A DNA stretch of 64,000 bases, taken from Luteolibacter sp965659125. Its GTDB lineage: Bacteria > Verrucomicrobiota > Verrucomicrobiia > Verrucomicrobiales > Akkermansiaceae. The position numbers were made by a program, and so were the translations under genes. The notes below the pieces were generated by a model. The model was not told where the DNA came from and searched no databases. It saw nothing but the letters and a program-made list of their open reading frames with translations. This document shows, one piece after another, positions 1-9,784 of the stretch. The number at the start of each line of letters is the position of its first letter. The first letter of the stretch is position 1. The DNA lies in contig CBFHVO010000001.1 of the NCBI GenBank assembly GCA_965659125.1, positions 160,888 to 224,887 of the forward strand, written 5' to 3'.

Positions 1-156
1 GGATAAGCCACCCTCGGAACGGGGGCCGACAGGGCGGGCGGAACTCTGTGCTGCATCATCGCGACCGCCACCTTCAGCGGTATTGTTGCCAATGATGTAA
101 CCTCCACCAACTCCTAAAGCGAGAGCGGCGGCAATGAGGATTGCGGATTGGTTCAT
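1..156 (-). CDS. N-terminus of a membrane-anchored protein, truncated by the window edge
   Basis: Reading leftward from an ATG at 156, the frame stays open to the window edge (52 codons visible). The first residues are MNQSAILIAAALALGVGGGY, a typical uncleaved signal anchor. A low-complexity Gly/Asp/Arg/Ser stretch follows, as in periplasmic linkers. The rest of the protein lies outside, so its function cannot be named. Such an anchor often precedes an RND-type membrane-fusion or other exported domain, but nothing here shows this. It is on the same strand as, and 110 bp downstream of, the next unknown gene. Confidence 0.55.
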   Translation of the reverse strand, partial: MNQSAILIAAALALGVGGGYIIGNNTAEGGGRDDAAQSSARPVGPRSEGGLS

Positions 157-266
157 AGGATTTGTGGTTTTTGAAACATTCGTGGATTCAACCTCTGGGC
201 CGAAGGATAGTTGTGATCCTGCCCGAAATTTATCCTCGGACAAGCGGCATTCGCATTAACTCTTGC

Positions 267-836
267 CTAAATTCGCAGCAAATTGAGCACTTTACCGACA
301 TGTGCCGCCTCGCCCGGCCAGCCATGGCGGTAAAGGCCCGCCAGCGCCCGCCGCACTCCCGGAATCCACAGACCCTCACGGGTCAACTGTGAACCGTCAC
401 GTTGGTAGCCGTCTGGTGGCAGGATGCTCTCCGCCAGATGCAGGCAGGCCCATGCCCGCCAACGCCTCGGTTCCGGCCGCGCTCCGCTCATCCGGCTGGC
501 CAGATGCTGGAAGTGACGCACCGGATTGCCACCGAAGCCCGGTATGCCATCGCGCAAGCACTGCAGCATCCAAGCCATCGCGCTCCATGGGTCCATGTCA
601 TCAGTCAACCAGTCTTGGCCATCAGCAAGATGCGCGATCCACGCCTTGTCCAGTTGGAGGATGGCTTGAGCCGGCTTGCCCTGCTGCCAGAGAGACTGCG
701 AGAAACGCAGGGCATCGCGGTAAAAAGCCGGACCCCTCTCTCGCCCGTGCCGCCGCGTCACAGTGAAATCCAACACCTCCTCCACCTCGGGAAGGTGTGG
801 GCAGAAATTCACCAAGGCAACACTCACGGCCTTCAA
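267..836 (-). CDS. Conserved-looking hypothetical protein, 189 aa
   Basis: An open frame of 189 codons begins MKAVSVALVNFCPHLPEVEE and ends KVLNLLRI. It is rich in Trp, Arg and Ala, with predicted helical segments such as RDALRFSQSLWQQGKPAQAI, and has no signal peptide or membrane segment. The composition and amphipathic helices suggest a compact helical protein, perhaps TPR-like, but no family is recognised. It is divergent from pfp across a 117-bp gap that probably carries both promoters. An opposite-strand reading of the same DNA exists only as an upstream extension of pfp and is less protein-like. Confidence 0.6.
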   Translation of the reverse strand: MKAVSVALVNFCPHLPEVEEVLDFTVTRRHGRERGPAFYRDALRFSQSLWQQGKPAQAILQLDKAWIAHLADGQDWLTDDMDPWSAMAWMLQCLRDGIPGFGGNPVRHFQHLASRMSGARPEPRRWRAWACLHLAESILPPDGYQRDGSQLTREGLWIPGVRRALAGLYRHGWPGEAAHVGKVLNLLRI

Positions 837-953
837 CTAACCGAAATCAAGCGCAACACAAAGAACGATCCGTCTCTGGGGAAATGGCACAGCCGCTCAG
901 CCAAATCCAGTTTGCCTTGCATCCGGCCCTCAAATTACGATCCTTCGCCCGCC

Positions 954-2177
954 ATGACTCAGAGCAAAGGAAACGTCCTCGTCGCCCAAGGGGGCGGCCC
1001 CACCCACGTGATCAACCAGAGTGCTGTCGGCGTGGTGCTCGAAGCCCGCAAGCATGCCCAACTCGGCCGGGTCTACGGCGCGCTGCGCGGAGTGAGCGGC
1101 ATCGTCAATGAAGACCTCATCGATTTGACCGAAGTCGCCGAAGACAAACTCGAGAAAATTGCCTTCACCCCCTCCTCGGGGCTCCTCTCCACGCGCGACA
1201 AGCCCGATACCGAATACTGCGAGCGCATGTTTCAGGTGATGCAGGCCCACGACATCCGTTACTTCTTCTACATCGGCGGCAACGACTCCTCGGACACCGT
1301 GCGCATCGTCAGCGAACATGCCAAATCAGCGGACTACGAGCTGCACGCCATCCACATTCCCAAGACCATCGACAACGACCTAACCGAAAACGACCACTGT
1401 CCCGGCTTCGGTTCGGCCGCGCGCTTCGTCGCCTCCGCCTTCATTGGTGCCGGTCTCGACAACCGGGCGTTGGGTGGCATCTACATCGGTATCGTCATGG
1501 GTCGTCACGCCGGCTTCCTGACCGCCGCCTCAGCCATGGCCAACAAATACGAGGACGACGGCCCGCATCTCGTCTATCTGCCCGAGCGCGCCTTCGACCA
1601 GGGCAAGTTTCTCGCCGACGTCGAACGCGTCCACAGCCAGTACGGTTTCTGCTCCATCGCCATCTCCGAGGGCATCTCGGACGCCGAAGGCACTCCCATC
1701 ATCACCAAACTCAGCGAAACCGTAGAGCACGATGCCCACGGCAACGTCCAGCTTTCGGGCACCGGCGCGCTCGGCGATTTGATCTCGGACACCATCAAGA
1801 CCGGCCTGAGTCTCAAGCGTGTGCGTGCCGACACCTTCGGCTACCTCCAGCGCTCTTTTATCGGCTGCCTGTCGGACACCGATGCCCGTGAAGCCCGCGA
1901 AGTCGCCACGGCCGGAGTGCGTGCCGCTGTTGTCGATGGTGCCGAGTCGGGCTCGATGGCCATCAAGCGTACCGAACTCAACTACGCGGTGAACTACGAA
2001 CTGGTCGACATCGCCAAGGTCGCCGGCAAGACCCGCCACATGGAGGATGCATACATCAACAGCGAGGGCAATGGCGTCACCCAAGCCTTCCGTGACTACT
2101 GCCTGCCGCTCTTGGGCAGCGACTTCCCCGAGCATCATCGCTTCGAGGCTCCTGCGGTTGCAAAGAAGTTGGGTTGA
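954..2177 (+). CDS. pfp: Pyrophosphate-dependent 6-phosphofructokinase
   Basis: The 407-residue product phosphorylates fructose 6-phosphate with PPi (reversibly) in cytosolic glycolysis/gluconeogenesis. It has the phosphofructokinase signatures GGGPTHVINQS near the N-terminus, GGNDSSDT, PKTIDNDL and MGRHAGFL. The Asp in GGNDS, where ATP enzymes carry Gly, is the known marker of PPi dependence. The frame is open further upstream to 402, but that part lies on top of the oppositely oriented gene at 267-836 and is not PFK-like. The ATG at 954, directly before the conserved start MTQSKGNVLVAQGGG, is therefore chosen. The gene is probably monocistronic, with repeats and hairpins following its stop. 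Confidence 0.93.
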   Translation: MTQSKGNVLVAQGGGPTHVINQSAVGVVLEARKHAQLGRVYGALRGVSGIVNEDLIDLTEVAEDKLEKIAFTPSSGLLSTRDKPDTEYCERMFQVMQAHDIRYFFYIGGNDSSDTVRIVSEHAKSADYELHAIHIPKTIDNDLTENDHCPGFGSAARFVASAFIGAGLDNRALGGIYIGIVMGRHAGFLTAASAMANKYEDDGPHLVYLPERAFDQGKFLADVERVHSQYGFCSIAISEGISDAEGTPIITKLSETVEHDAHGNVQLSGTGALGDLISDTIKTGLSLKRVRADTFGYLQRSFIGCLSDTDAREAREVATAGVRAAVVDGAESGSMAIKRTELNYAVNYELVDIAKVAGKTRHMEDAYINSEGNGVTQAFRDYCLPLLGSDFPEHHRFEAPAVAKKLG

Positions 2178-2190
2178 ACCGCTTCGCGGT

Positions 2191-2243
2191 CGTGCTTCGT
2201 GCTTCGTGCTTCGTGCTTCGTGAAGAATATAGACGAAGCACGA
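2191..2243. repeat. Heptamer tandem repeat (GTGCTTC)x4 with an inverted partner
   Basis: From 2192 the unit GTGCTTC is repeated four times, followed by GTG. After an 11-nt spacer, ACGAAGCACGA at 2233-2243 is the exact reverse complement of TCGTGCTTCGT at 2211-2221, so the tract can fold into an 11-bp hairpin. A smaller hairpin (ACCGC-TTC-GCGGT, 2178-2190) sits immediately after the pfp stop codon. The region could act as a transcript end, but there is no T-run. Confidence 0.75.
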
Positions 2244-2280
2244 GGGACCAAAGACGAGGGACAGCCCCGACTTGTCAGGG

Positions 2281-2817
2281 TTAATCCAATTCTAAGCGAT
2301 ACCGCTGCAAACTGGAATCCACCCTCACGCTCCAAGCGTCAATTCCGCCGCTGAGTCCGAAGGTCTGCTTGAGGCCGTGGCCGCGAAACCAAGCCACTTG
2401 ATCAAGGACGTGCTTGCCCTGATGATCGACGAGGAGGATACGCTGCTGCTTGTCTTCTGAGAAAACCTTCTGCTGAAGCTCCTGGGTCATCAGTTCTGAG
2501 CCGTCGATGTTCACCGCTTCAAATTCCTCGCGGGTACGCACATCCAGCACGCGCCACTCCTCAAGTTTGATCTCCTGTGGCTCGACGAGCATCTGCATGT
2601 CGTGCTCATGGGAATCGAGGAGCTGCTTGAGCATCTCGGCTGGGTCCACCTCACTGCGCTTGGCCAACTCGGCAAGGGTCTCCTCATTCGAGAAAGCGCA
2701 ACTGGAGCAGCCACCCAAGTGATAGGCCGCAAACAGGGCCCGCTTAGCCCCCGGCAGGGCCTCCATGATCGCCTGCATGGGTGTTTCTACGGTGATCTTG
2801 CTGGCGTCCATGGCCAC
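2281..2817 (-). CDS. Rhodanese-domain protein with N-terminal CxxC (DUF1858-like) domain
   Basis: The 178-aa protein has two parts. Residues about 10-70 resemble the small redox-disulfide DUF1858 type, with TPMQAIMEALPGAKRALF followed by GCSSCAF, which supplies a Cys-x2-Cys pair. Residues about 85-175 form a rhodanese-like fold (WRVLDVRTREEFEAVNIDG, then an HGLKQTFGLSGGIDAW ending). At the rhodanese active-site position the segment RILLVDHQGKHVLDQ has no Cys, so sulfurtransferase activity from the usual loop is unlikely and the CxxC may carry the chemistry. It is cytosolic and stands alone, divergent from pssA across 79 bp. The domain assignment is moderately sure; the function is unknown. 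Confidence 0.75.
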   Translation of the reverse strand: MAMDASKITVETPMQAIMEALPGAKRALFAAYHLGGCSSCAFSNEETLAELAKRSEVDPAEMLKQLLDSHEHDMQMLVEPQEIKLEEWRVLDVRTREEFEAVNIDGSELMTQELQQKVFSEDKQQRILLVDHQGKHVLDQVAWFRGHGLKQTFGLSGGIDAWSVRVDSSLQRYRLELD

Positions 2818-2896
2818 AACATAGCACCTCTAGACCCCATTGCTGCGAGGATTTTCCGTGATTTGCAAAAGCCGGAAGGCCCCCTAGAGTGCCCGC

Positions 2897-3766
2897 ATGC
2901 CGCGGACCCGCGATCCAGACGAACCCAAGATCTATTTTCTGCCCAACCTGATGACGGCCTGCAATCTGGCCTGCGGGTTCTTCGCAGTCTTGATGATTTT
3001 CAATGGCCTGATCCAAGCCAGCCACATCGATAATGCCACCGCCAAGGAATACTATGTGGAAATCAAGCCCTTCTACCAGTACGCCATCCTGCTGATCTTC
3101 GGCTCCTGCCTCTTTGACTTGCTCGACGGCCGCCTCGCCCGCCTTGGAGGCAAGGAGTCCCCCTTCGGTCAGGAGTTCGATTCGCTGGCAGACATCATCT
3201 CATTCGGCATGGCGCCGGCAATGCTGATGGCCAAGGCCGTGCTCTTTCCCTTGGGCAACATCGGTTGGGGAATCGCCCTGATTTATCTCATTTGTGGTGC
3301 GATGCGCCTGGCCCGCTTCAACTGCCTCGCCAACCTGCCCAAGAAGCCCGAGCAATCCAGCGATTTCCGTGGCCTACCCATTCCGATGGCCGCCGGCTTC
3401 ATCGCCTCACTCACCTTCCTCGTCATGAATCTTTACCAGAACGACTACGAAATCGGCTTCTGGAAGTACATTTTGGGCGGTGCCATGCTCACCCTATCAC
3501 TGCTGATGATCAGCAGCATCCGCTACCCCAGCTTCAAAAAGATCGACTGGCGCAGCCGTGGCAACCTGCCCGCCATTCTGGTCACCGTGGTGCTTATTCT
3601 TCTCGTCATCCAGTTCCGCTACAAAATGGCGGTCTTTTTGTTCAGCTCCTATCTCGTTTACGGCATGGTCCGTCCCTGGATCTCACCCAAGCTGCGCCGC
3701 GGCATTGAAGAGCCGCTCGATGAGGATGAGGAGGAAGTTGATCAGGAACATCCCTACACCGACTGA
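2897..3766 (+). CDS. pssA: CDP-diacylglycerol-serine O-phosphatidyltransferase
   Basis: This 289-aa integral membrane enzyme makes phosphatidylserine from CDP-diacylglycerol and serine, the first step to phosphatidylethanolamine. The full CDP-alcohol phosphatidyltransferase signature DG-x2-AR-x8-G-x3-D-x3-D is present (DGRLARLGG...GQEFDSLAD, about residues 75-98). About seven hydrophobic segments follow the start at NLMTACNLACGFFAVLMI. An acidic tail (DEDEEEVDQ) ends the protein. The stop overlaps the ATG of the next gene by one base, so the two are translationally coupled. No phosphatidylserine decarboxylase gene lies nearby. Confidence 0.92.
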   Translation: MPRTRDPDEPKIYFLPNLMTACNLACGFFAVLMIFNGLIQASHIDNATAKEYYVEIKPFYQYAILLIFGSCLFDLLDGRLARLGGKESPFGQEFDSLADIISFGMAPAMLMAKAVLFPLGNIGWGIALIYLICGAMRLARFNCLANLPKKPEQSSDFRGLPIPMAAGFIASLTFLVMNLYQNDYEIGFWKYILGGAMLTLSLLMISSIRYPSFKKIDWRSRGNLPAILVTVVLILLVIQFRYKMAVFLFSSYLVYGMVRPWISPKLRRGIEEPLDEDEEEVDQEHPYTD

Positions 3767-4659
3767 TGCCCGAAATCACTCAACATCGATCCCGCTGGCT
3801 GGTGGTGCTACTGTCGCTAATTCCAGTATGGCTGGTCATGTCCGCCGGCGTTGCCGTCTGGTGGTCCATCAGCAAGGACGACGAAGAAGAGCAAGAGCGC
3901 AACCAACGCTTCGCAATGGAGATGTCGGTGGAGCGCATTGCCGAGGACATGCGCAAGCTCGACGAAGTGATCGGCAAACGCAGCACCGGGCAGCCCGGCA
4001 GCCTAATGCGCACCGCGGCCATGATTGACGGCACACTTGGACCCTCCAACACCGGCTACCAAATTCAGCGCATTCCCGGCCCCGCCCAAGCACCCATCAT
4101 CCGTGCCAGTTTGGAGCAGAGCAAAAACAAGGAGCGCTCGATCTGGCTGGTGGCCGCTTACGACAGTCAGCTCAACCACCAAAGACCCATGGAGAGCAGT
4201 GCTGTGGCAGCCATCATGGCAGCCGCTCAGGCCATGGCCAAAGACGACCTGCCCACAAACATTCACTTTCTATTGATTCCACATGGTAACGAGCCATTCA
4301 TTGCTGCTGAGCAACAGGTCAAGACCCTCAAGAGCATCATGCCGGAACCCTCTTTGGTCGCGTTCATCAGCCACATGTCGATGGGCAAAGAGCTCATATT
4401 CAACCTGGGCGAAGACATGGGGGCTGAGGACTTGCCCAAGGCTCTGAACCCATCCTCTACGCATGGCTTGGCAATCACATACCACAGAAACGCATTGCCC
4501 GCAGATGTTGTGATGTTTCAGAGTGAGGGTCTCGAGGTGCTTGAAGTCTATGCGTATGGCACCGACGCGCAGGACAGTGTTGCCGCCAATATAGCCACCT
4601 CCACCGGCAAACTCGTCGAATGGCTGCGCAGAGCCGCCAGAATGGGGGTAACCCGCTAA
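3766..4659 (+). CDS. Membrane-anchored M28-peptidase-like protein, metal ligands apparently lost
   Basis: The 297-aa product starts with a signal anchor (WLVVLLSLIPVWLVMSAGVAV, residues about 11-31) followed by an acidic coiled-coil-like stretch. From about residue 100 it resembles the M28 aminopeptidase fold: RSIWLVAAYDSQ matches the usual GAHYDS strand, and ESSAVAAIMAAAQAMA matches the helix after the ADDN metal site. The His of HxD is replaced by Ala and the ADDN motif by MESS, so metal binding should be lost. It would act in the periplasm as a non-catalytic binding protein if the fold is right. It overlaps pssA by one base, suggesting a cell-envelope role. The family call is tentative. 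Confidence 0.6.
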   Translation: MPEITQHRSRWLVVLLSLIPVWLVMSAGVAVWWSISKDDEEEQERNQRFAMEMSVERIAEDMRKLDEVIGKRSTGQPGSLMRTAAMIDGTLGPSNTGYQIQRIPGPAQAPIIRASLEQSKNKERSIWLVAAYDSQLNHQRPMESSAVAAIMAAAQAMAKDDLPTNIHFLLIPHGNEPFIAAEQQVKTLKSIMPEPSLVAFISHMSMGKELIFNLGEDMGAEDLPKALNPSSTHGLAITYHRNALPADVVMFQSEGLEVLEVYAYGTDAQDSVAANIATSTGKLVEWLRRAARMGVTR

Positions 4660-4756
4660 AATCCGCGCAGCGGCCCGGTTAAATTCCCGTTGCGATCTCA
4701 CGTATCTGGCCGAAACTCAGCCTCTCCCTTTCCTTCCCCAGCCCATCAAAGATCAC

Positions 4757-5947
<1,191 letters not shown>

Positions 5948-6007
5948 TTCGGGCCCCATTCGCCTTGCCCTTGGGAGCCTGTTGCCTAGGATGCGCGCTT
6001 GCTCCTG

Positions 6008-9000
6008 ATGAACCGCATTTTCGTCGAAAAAAAGGCCGGCTTTAACGCTGAAGCACGTCATCTCCTTCACGACCTTCACGAGTCCCTCGGACTCCCTCAA
6101 CTCAGAGGCCTGCGCATCCTCCAACGCTACGACGTGGCTGGGCTTTCCGATGAAGAATTTGCCGAAGCCAGCCGCCTGATTCTCTCCGAGCCCCAGGTTG
6201 ATTGCGTCAGCCCTACTCTGGAGCTGGGAGCCGACGAAAACGCCTTTGCCGTCGAATACCTGCCCGGTCAGTTCGACCAACGCGCCGACTCCGCCGCCCA
6301 ATGCGTGCAGATTCTCACCGGCAAGGAGCGCCCCGAAGTTTACTCCGCCCGCGTCATCGTGCTGGAGGGCGAACTCTCAGCTGGTGAGCTGCAGGCCATC
6401 AAGGACTACGTGATCAATGCGGTCGATTCGCACGAGGTGCCGGTGAACGTTGAGACCGAACGGGCAGCGCCCAAAGTTCCTGACGACGTTGCGACGCTCG
6501 AGGGTTTCAACAGCAAGTCGCCGCAAGTCATCCGCAGTGAACTTGGTCTGGCCATGTCCGCCGAGGATATCGCCTTCTGTCAGGACTACTTCGGCAAACA
6601 GGAAGGCCGCGAGCCCACCCTTACCGAAATCAAGGTCTTGGACACCTACTGGTCCGACCACTGCCGCCACACCACCTTCCTCACCAAGATCAATGAGGTG
6701 GAATTTGAGGATCCAAACGGACCTGTTGCACGCGCTTGGGCATCTTACCTCGAAACCAAGAGTGCACTGGGTCGCGACGACAAGCCCATCACCCTGATGG
6801 ACATCGCTCTCATTGGCATGCGCGAACTGCGAGCCTCGGGTGAACTCGACAACCTCGAAGTTTCCGAGGAGGTCAACGCTGCCTCCATCGTGGTCCCGGT
6901 CTCGATCGACGACGGCCCAGAAGATGAGTGGCTGGTAATGTTCAAGAACGAAACGCACAACCACCCCACCGAGATCGAACCCTTCGGTGGTGCCGCCACT
7001 TGTCTGGGCGGCTGCATTCGCGATCCGCTTTCAGGCCGCTCCTACGTATATCAGGCGATGCGTGTCACGGGTGCTGCCGATCCGCTCACCCCTTTCGCCG
7101 ACACATTGCCCGGTAAGCTGCCCCAGAAGAAAATTTGTCAGATCGCCGCCCACGGCTACTCCTCCTATGGCAACCAGATTGGACTCGCCACCGGTCAGGT
7201 GGCTGAGCTCTATCATCCAGGCTACGTGGCCAAGCGTCTGGAAATCGGCGCGGTGGTTGCCGCTGCTCCCCGATCGCAGGTATTTCGCGGATCACCCTCG
7301 CCGGGTGATGTGATTTTGCTGATCGGCGGGCGTACCGGTCGCGATGGCGTGGGTGGAGCCACCGGTTCTTCCAAGGAGCACGATGACAGCGCGCTCGACA
7401 ACTCCGCCGAGGTCCAGAAGGGCGACGCTCCCACCGAGCGCAAGATCCAACGACTGTTTCGAAATTCGGAGCTGACCAGAAAGATCAAGATCTGCAACGA
7501 CTTCGGCGCTGGCGGTGTCTCGGTGGCCATAGGTGAGATTGCTCCTTCGCTCGACATTAACTTGGATGCCGTACCCAAAAAATACGAAGGTCTCGACGGC
7601 ACCGAACTCGCCATCTCCGAATCGCAGGAGCGCATGGCCGTGTGCGTGGAGCGCAGCGAGATCGACTACTTCATCGCTGAGGCAGACAAGGAGAACTTGG
7701 AATGCGTGCACGTCGCCGACGTCACCGACAGCGGCCGACTGGTCATGCACTGGAATGGGCAGACCATCGTCGATCTCTCACGTAAATTCCTCGACACCAA
7801 CGGGGTTGAGCAAAGCACGTCCATCAAAGTCGCCAAGGCTGACGCAAATGCCGGAGAGTGGAAGAACACAGCTCTCACCGAGCACCTTGCCAGCTTGAAT
7901 GTGGCCTCGCAAAAGGGGCTTGGCGAACGCTTCGACGGTTCGGTCGGCGCCGGCACCGTGCTCTGGCCCTTCGGTGGCAGCCAACAAATCACCCCGCCCG
8001 ATGCGATGGTCGCCAAGCTGCCGCTGCTCCAAGGCCAGACCAACTCCTGCACCTACATGAGCTGGGGCTTCGATCCCTATCTTTCCGAACGCTCGCCCTT
8101 TCACGGTGCGGTCGACGCTATCACCGAGTCGGTGTGCAAGATTGTGGCCGCCGGTGGTCGCCTCAGCGATATCCGCCTGACCCTGCAGGAATACTTCCCC
8201 AAACTCGGCGATGATCCGAGCCGCTGGGGCCTGCCACTCGCCTCACTGCTCGGTGCCTGGCACGCCCAACACGCGCTGCGCCTTGCGGCCATTGGCGGCA
8301 AAGACTCGATGTCGGGATCCTTCAACGAGCTTGATGTGCCTCCGACTCTGGTTTCCTTCGCGCTGGCGCCCGGTTTCGCCTCCCACGCCCGCTCGCCGGA
8401 GTTTAAACTGGCCGGCTCTCGGATCTCACTGGTGAAGGTTGAACGCGACTCCGACCTGCTGCCCGACTTCGAATCGCTCAAGGCCAAAGCCGAAGTGATT
8501 TACCAAGCCAATGCCCGAGGCGACATCATTTCCATGCACCACGTTGGTCCGGCTGGCATCGCCGCCGGTCTCGCCAAGATGTGTTTCGGCAACGGCATTG
8601 GCGCCACCATCCAAACCGAAGAAGATCTGTTAGCCAGCGCCACCCTCTGCTTCCTGGCAGAACACAGCGAAGACCTTCCCGCCTCACTTGATGCCATCGA
8701 ACTTGGTAGCACCGTGGGCGAGCGCACCCTCACACTGAACGGCGAGGCTTACGCCCTCTCAGATCTGCAAGCGGCTTGGGAAGGCACACTGGAGCCGGTC
8801 TATCCAACGCTTCCCGAAGAAAGCGAAACCCGCATGATCGAGGTGCCGCTCTTCACCACCTGCATGACGGATCGCGCATCGAGCAGCATCACCCAACCTA
8901 AGGTGATCATCCCCGCCTTCCCCGGCACCAACAGCGAATACGATTCTGCCAAGGCCTTTCGTGAAGCCGGCGCCGAAGCCGAGATCCTAGTCTTTCGCAA

Positions 9001-9691
9001 CCTCACCACCGAGCATATCGAAGGCTCCATCACAAAACTCGCTGCCGCCATCCAAGGATCTCAAATCCTGATGCTACCCGGCGGCTTCAGTGCGGGTGAC
9101 GAACCCGACGGCTCCGCCAAGTTCATTGCCACCGTGCTGCGCAACCCACGCATCGCCGATGCAGTGATGGATCTGATCAAGAACCGCGATGGTCTGGTGC
9201 TCGGCATTTGCAACGGCTTCCAGGCCCTGATCAAAACCGGCTTGGTTGCCTACGGCGAAATCCGCCAGCCCGACGCCGACTCTCCCACCCTCGTTCACAA
9301 CGACATCAGCCGCCACATCTCCTGCTACGCCACCACCCGCATTGTGAGCACCCAATCTCCATGGATGGCCATGAGTCAGGTGGGCGATCTGCACTCGGTG
9401 CCGCTCTCCCACGGAGAGGGCAAGTTCATGGCCAGTGAGGCCATGGTGAAGCAACTCGCCGAGAACGGCCAGGTCGCCACACAATACTGCGATGCCCAAG
9501 GTCGCCCATCCATGAATCCGCGCATCAATCCCAACGGTTCGGTCGCCGCCATCGAGGGCATCACCAGCCCCTGCGGTCGGGTGCTCGGAAAAATGGGCCA
9601 CAGTGAACGTGCCGGCCGACAAGTCGCCAAAAACATCCACGGCAATAAGCTCCAACCCATCTTCAAGGCGGGCGTAAGCTACTTTGCGTAA
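6008..9691 (+). CDS. purL: Phosphoribosylformylglycinamidine synthase, single-chain
   Basis: The protein of about 1227 aa makes FGAM from FGAR, glutamine and ATP in purine synthesis. It has a PurS-like N-terminal part (NRIFVEKKAGFNAEA), the synthetase core with DTYWSDHCRHTTF around residue 220 and FKNETHNHPTEIEPFGG, and a C-terminal glutaminase domain from about residue 960 (PKVIIPAFPGTNSEYDSAKA, LPGGFSAGDE). The nucleophile is the Cys of LGICNGFQAL, and a His sits in PLSHGEGKF. This is the long fused form found in clostridia and Bacteroides rather than the split PurS/L/Q set. A TTG at 5999 is also in frame; the ATG at 6008 is preferred. The other purine genes here, purF and purM, are 15 kb away. 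Confidence 0.95.
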   Translation: MNRIFVEKKAGFNAEARHLLHDLHESLGLPQLRGLRILQRYDVAGLSDEEFAEASRLILSEPQVDCVSPTLELGADENAFAVEYLPGQFDQRADSAAQCVQILTGKERPEVYSARVIVLEGELSAGELQAIKDYVINAVDSHEVPVNVETERAAPKVPDDVATLEGFNSKSPQVIRSELGLAMSAEDIAFCQDYFGKQEGREPTLTEIKVLDTYWSDHCRHTTFLTKINEVEFEDPNGPVARAWASYLETKSALGRDDKPITLMDIALIGMRELRASGELDNLEVSEEVNAASIVVPVSIDDGPEDEWLVMFKNETHNHPTEIEPFGGAATCLGGCIRDPLSGRSYVYQAMRVTGAADPLTPFADTLPGKLPQKKICQIAAHGYSSYGNQIGLATGQVAELYHPGYVAKRLEIGAVVAAAPRSQVFRGSPSPGDVILLIGGRTGRDGVGGATGSSKEHDDSALDNSAEVQKGDAPTERKIQRLFRNSELTRKIKICNDFGAGGVSVAIGEIAPSLDINLDAVPKKYEGLDGTELAISESQERMAVCVERSEIDYFIAEADKENLECVHVADVTDSGRLVMHWNGQTIVDLSRKFLDTNGVEQSTSIKVAKADANAGEWKNTALTEHLASLNVASQKGLGERFDGSVGAGTVLWPFGGSQQITPPDAMVAKLPLLQGQTNSCTYMSWGFDPYLSERSPFHGAVDAITESVCKIVAAGGRLSDIRLTLQEYFPKLGDDPSRWGLPLASLLGAWHAQHALRLAAIGGKDSMSGSFNELDVPPTLVSFALAPGFASHARSPEFKLAGSRISLVKVERDSDLLPDFESLKAKAEVIYQANARGDIISMHHVGPAGIAAGLAKMCFGNGIGATIQTEEDLLASATLCFLAEHSEDLPASLDAIELGSTVGERTLTLNGEAYALSDLQAAWEGTLEPVYPTLPEESETRMIEVPLFTTCMTDRASSSITQPKVIIPAFPGTNSEYDSAKAFREAGAEAEILVFRNLTTEHIEGSITKLAAAIQGSQILMLPGGFSAGDEPDGSAKFIATVLRNPRIADAVMDLIKNRDGLVLGICNGFQALIKTGLVAYGEIRQPDADSPTLVHNDISRHISCYATTRIVSTQSPWMAMSQVGDLHSVPLSHGEGKFMASEAMVKQLAENGQVATQYCDAQGRPSMNPRINPNGSVAAIEGITSPCGRVLGKMGHSERAGRQVAKNIHGNKLQPIFKAGVSYFA

Positions 9692-9784
9692 GCCTGGGGC
9701 CCCCTCCAAACCAGCCTCGGCATTGTACTTGTCGCTTTCGGGCGATCCCGTTTGAGTGGTGTCATATTCCCGACTTTATTTGTC

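Noticed and set aside
402..953. Possible N-terminal extension or fusion of phosphofructokinase
   Set aside because: The extension overlaps an opposite-strand gene and shows no domain; the family start is at 954.
2191..2222. Short tandem repeats considered as a CRISPR array
   Set aside because: The period is 7 bp with no spacers and no cas genes; the same holds for the arrays at 28655, 49349 and 63564.
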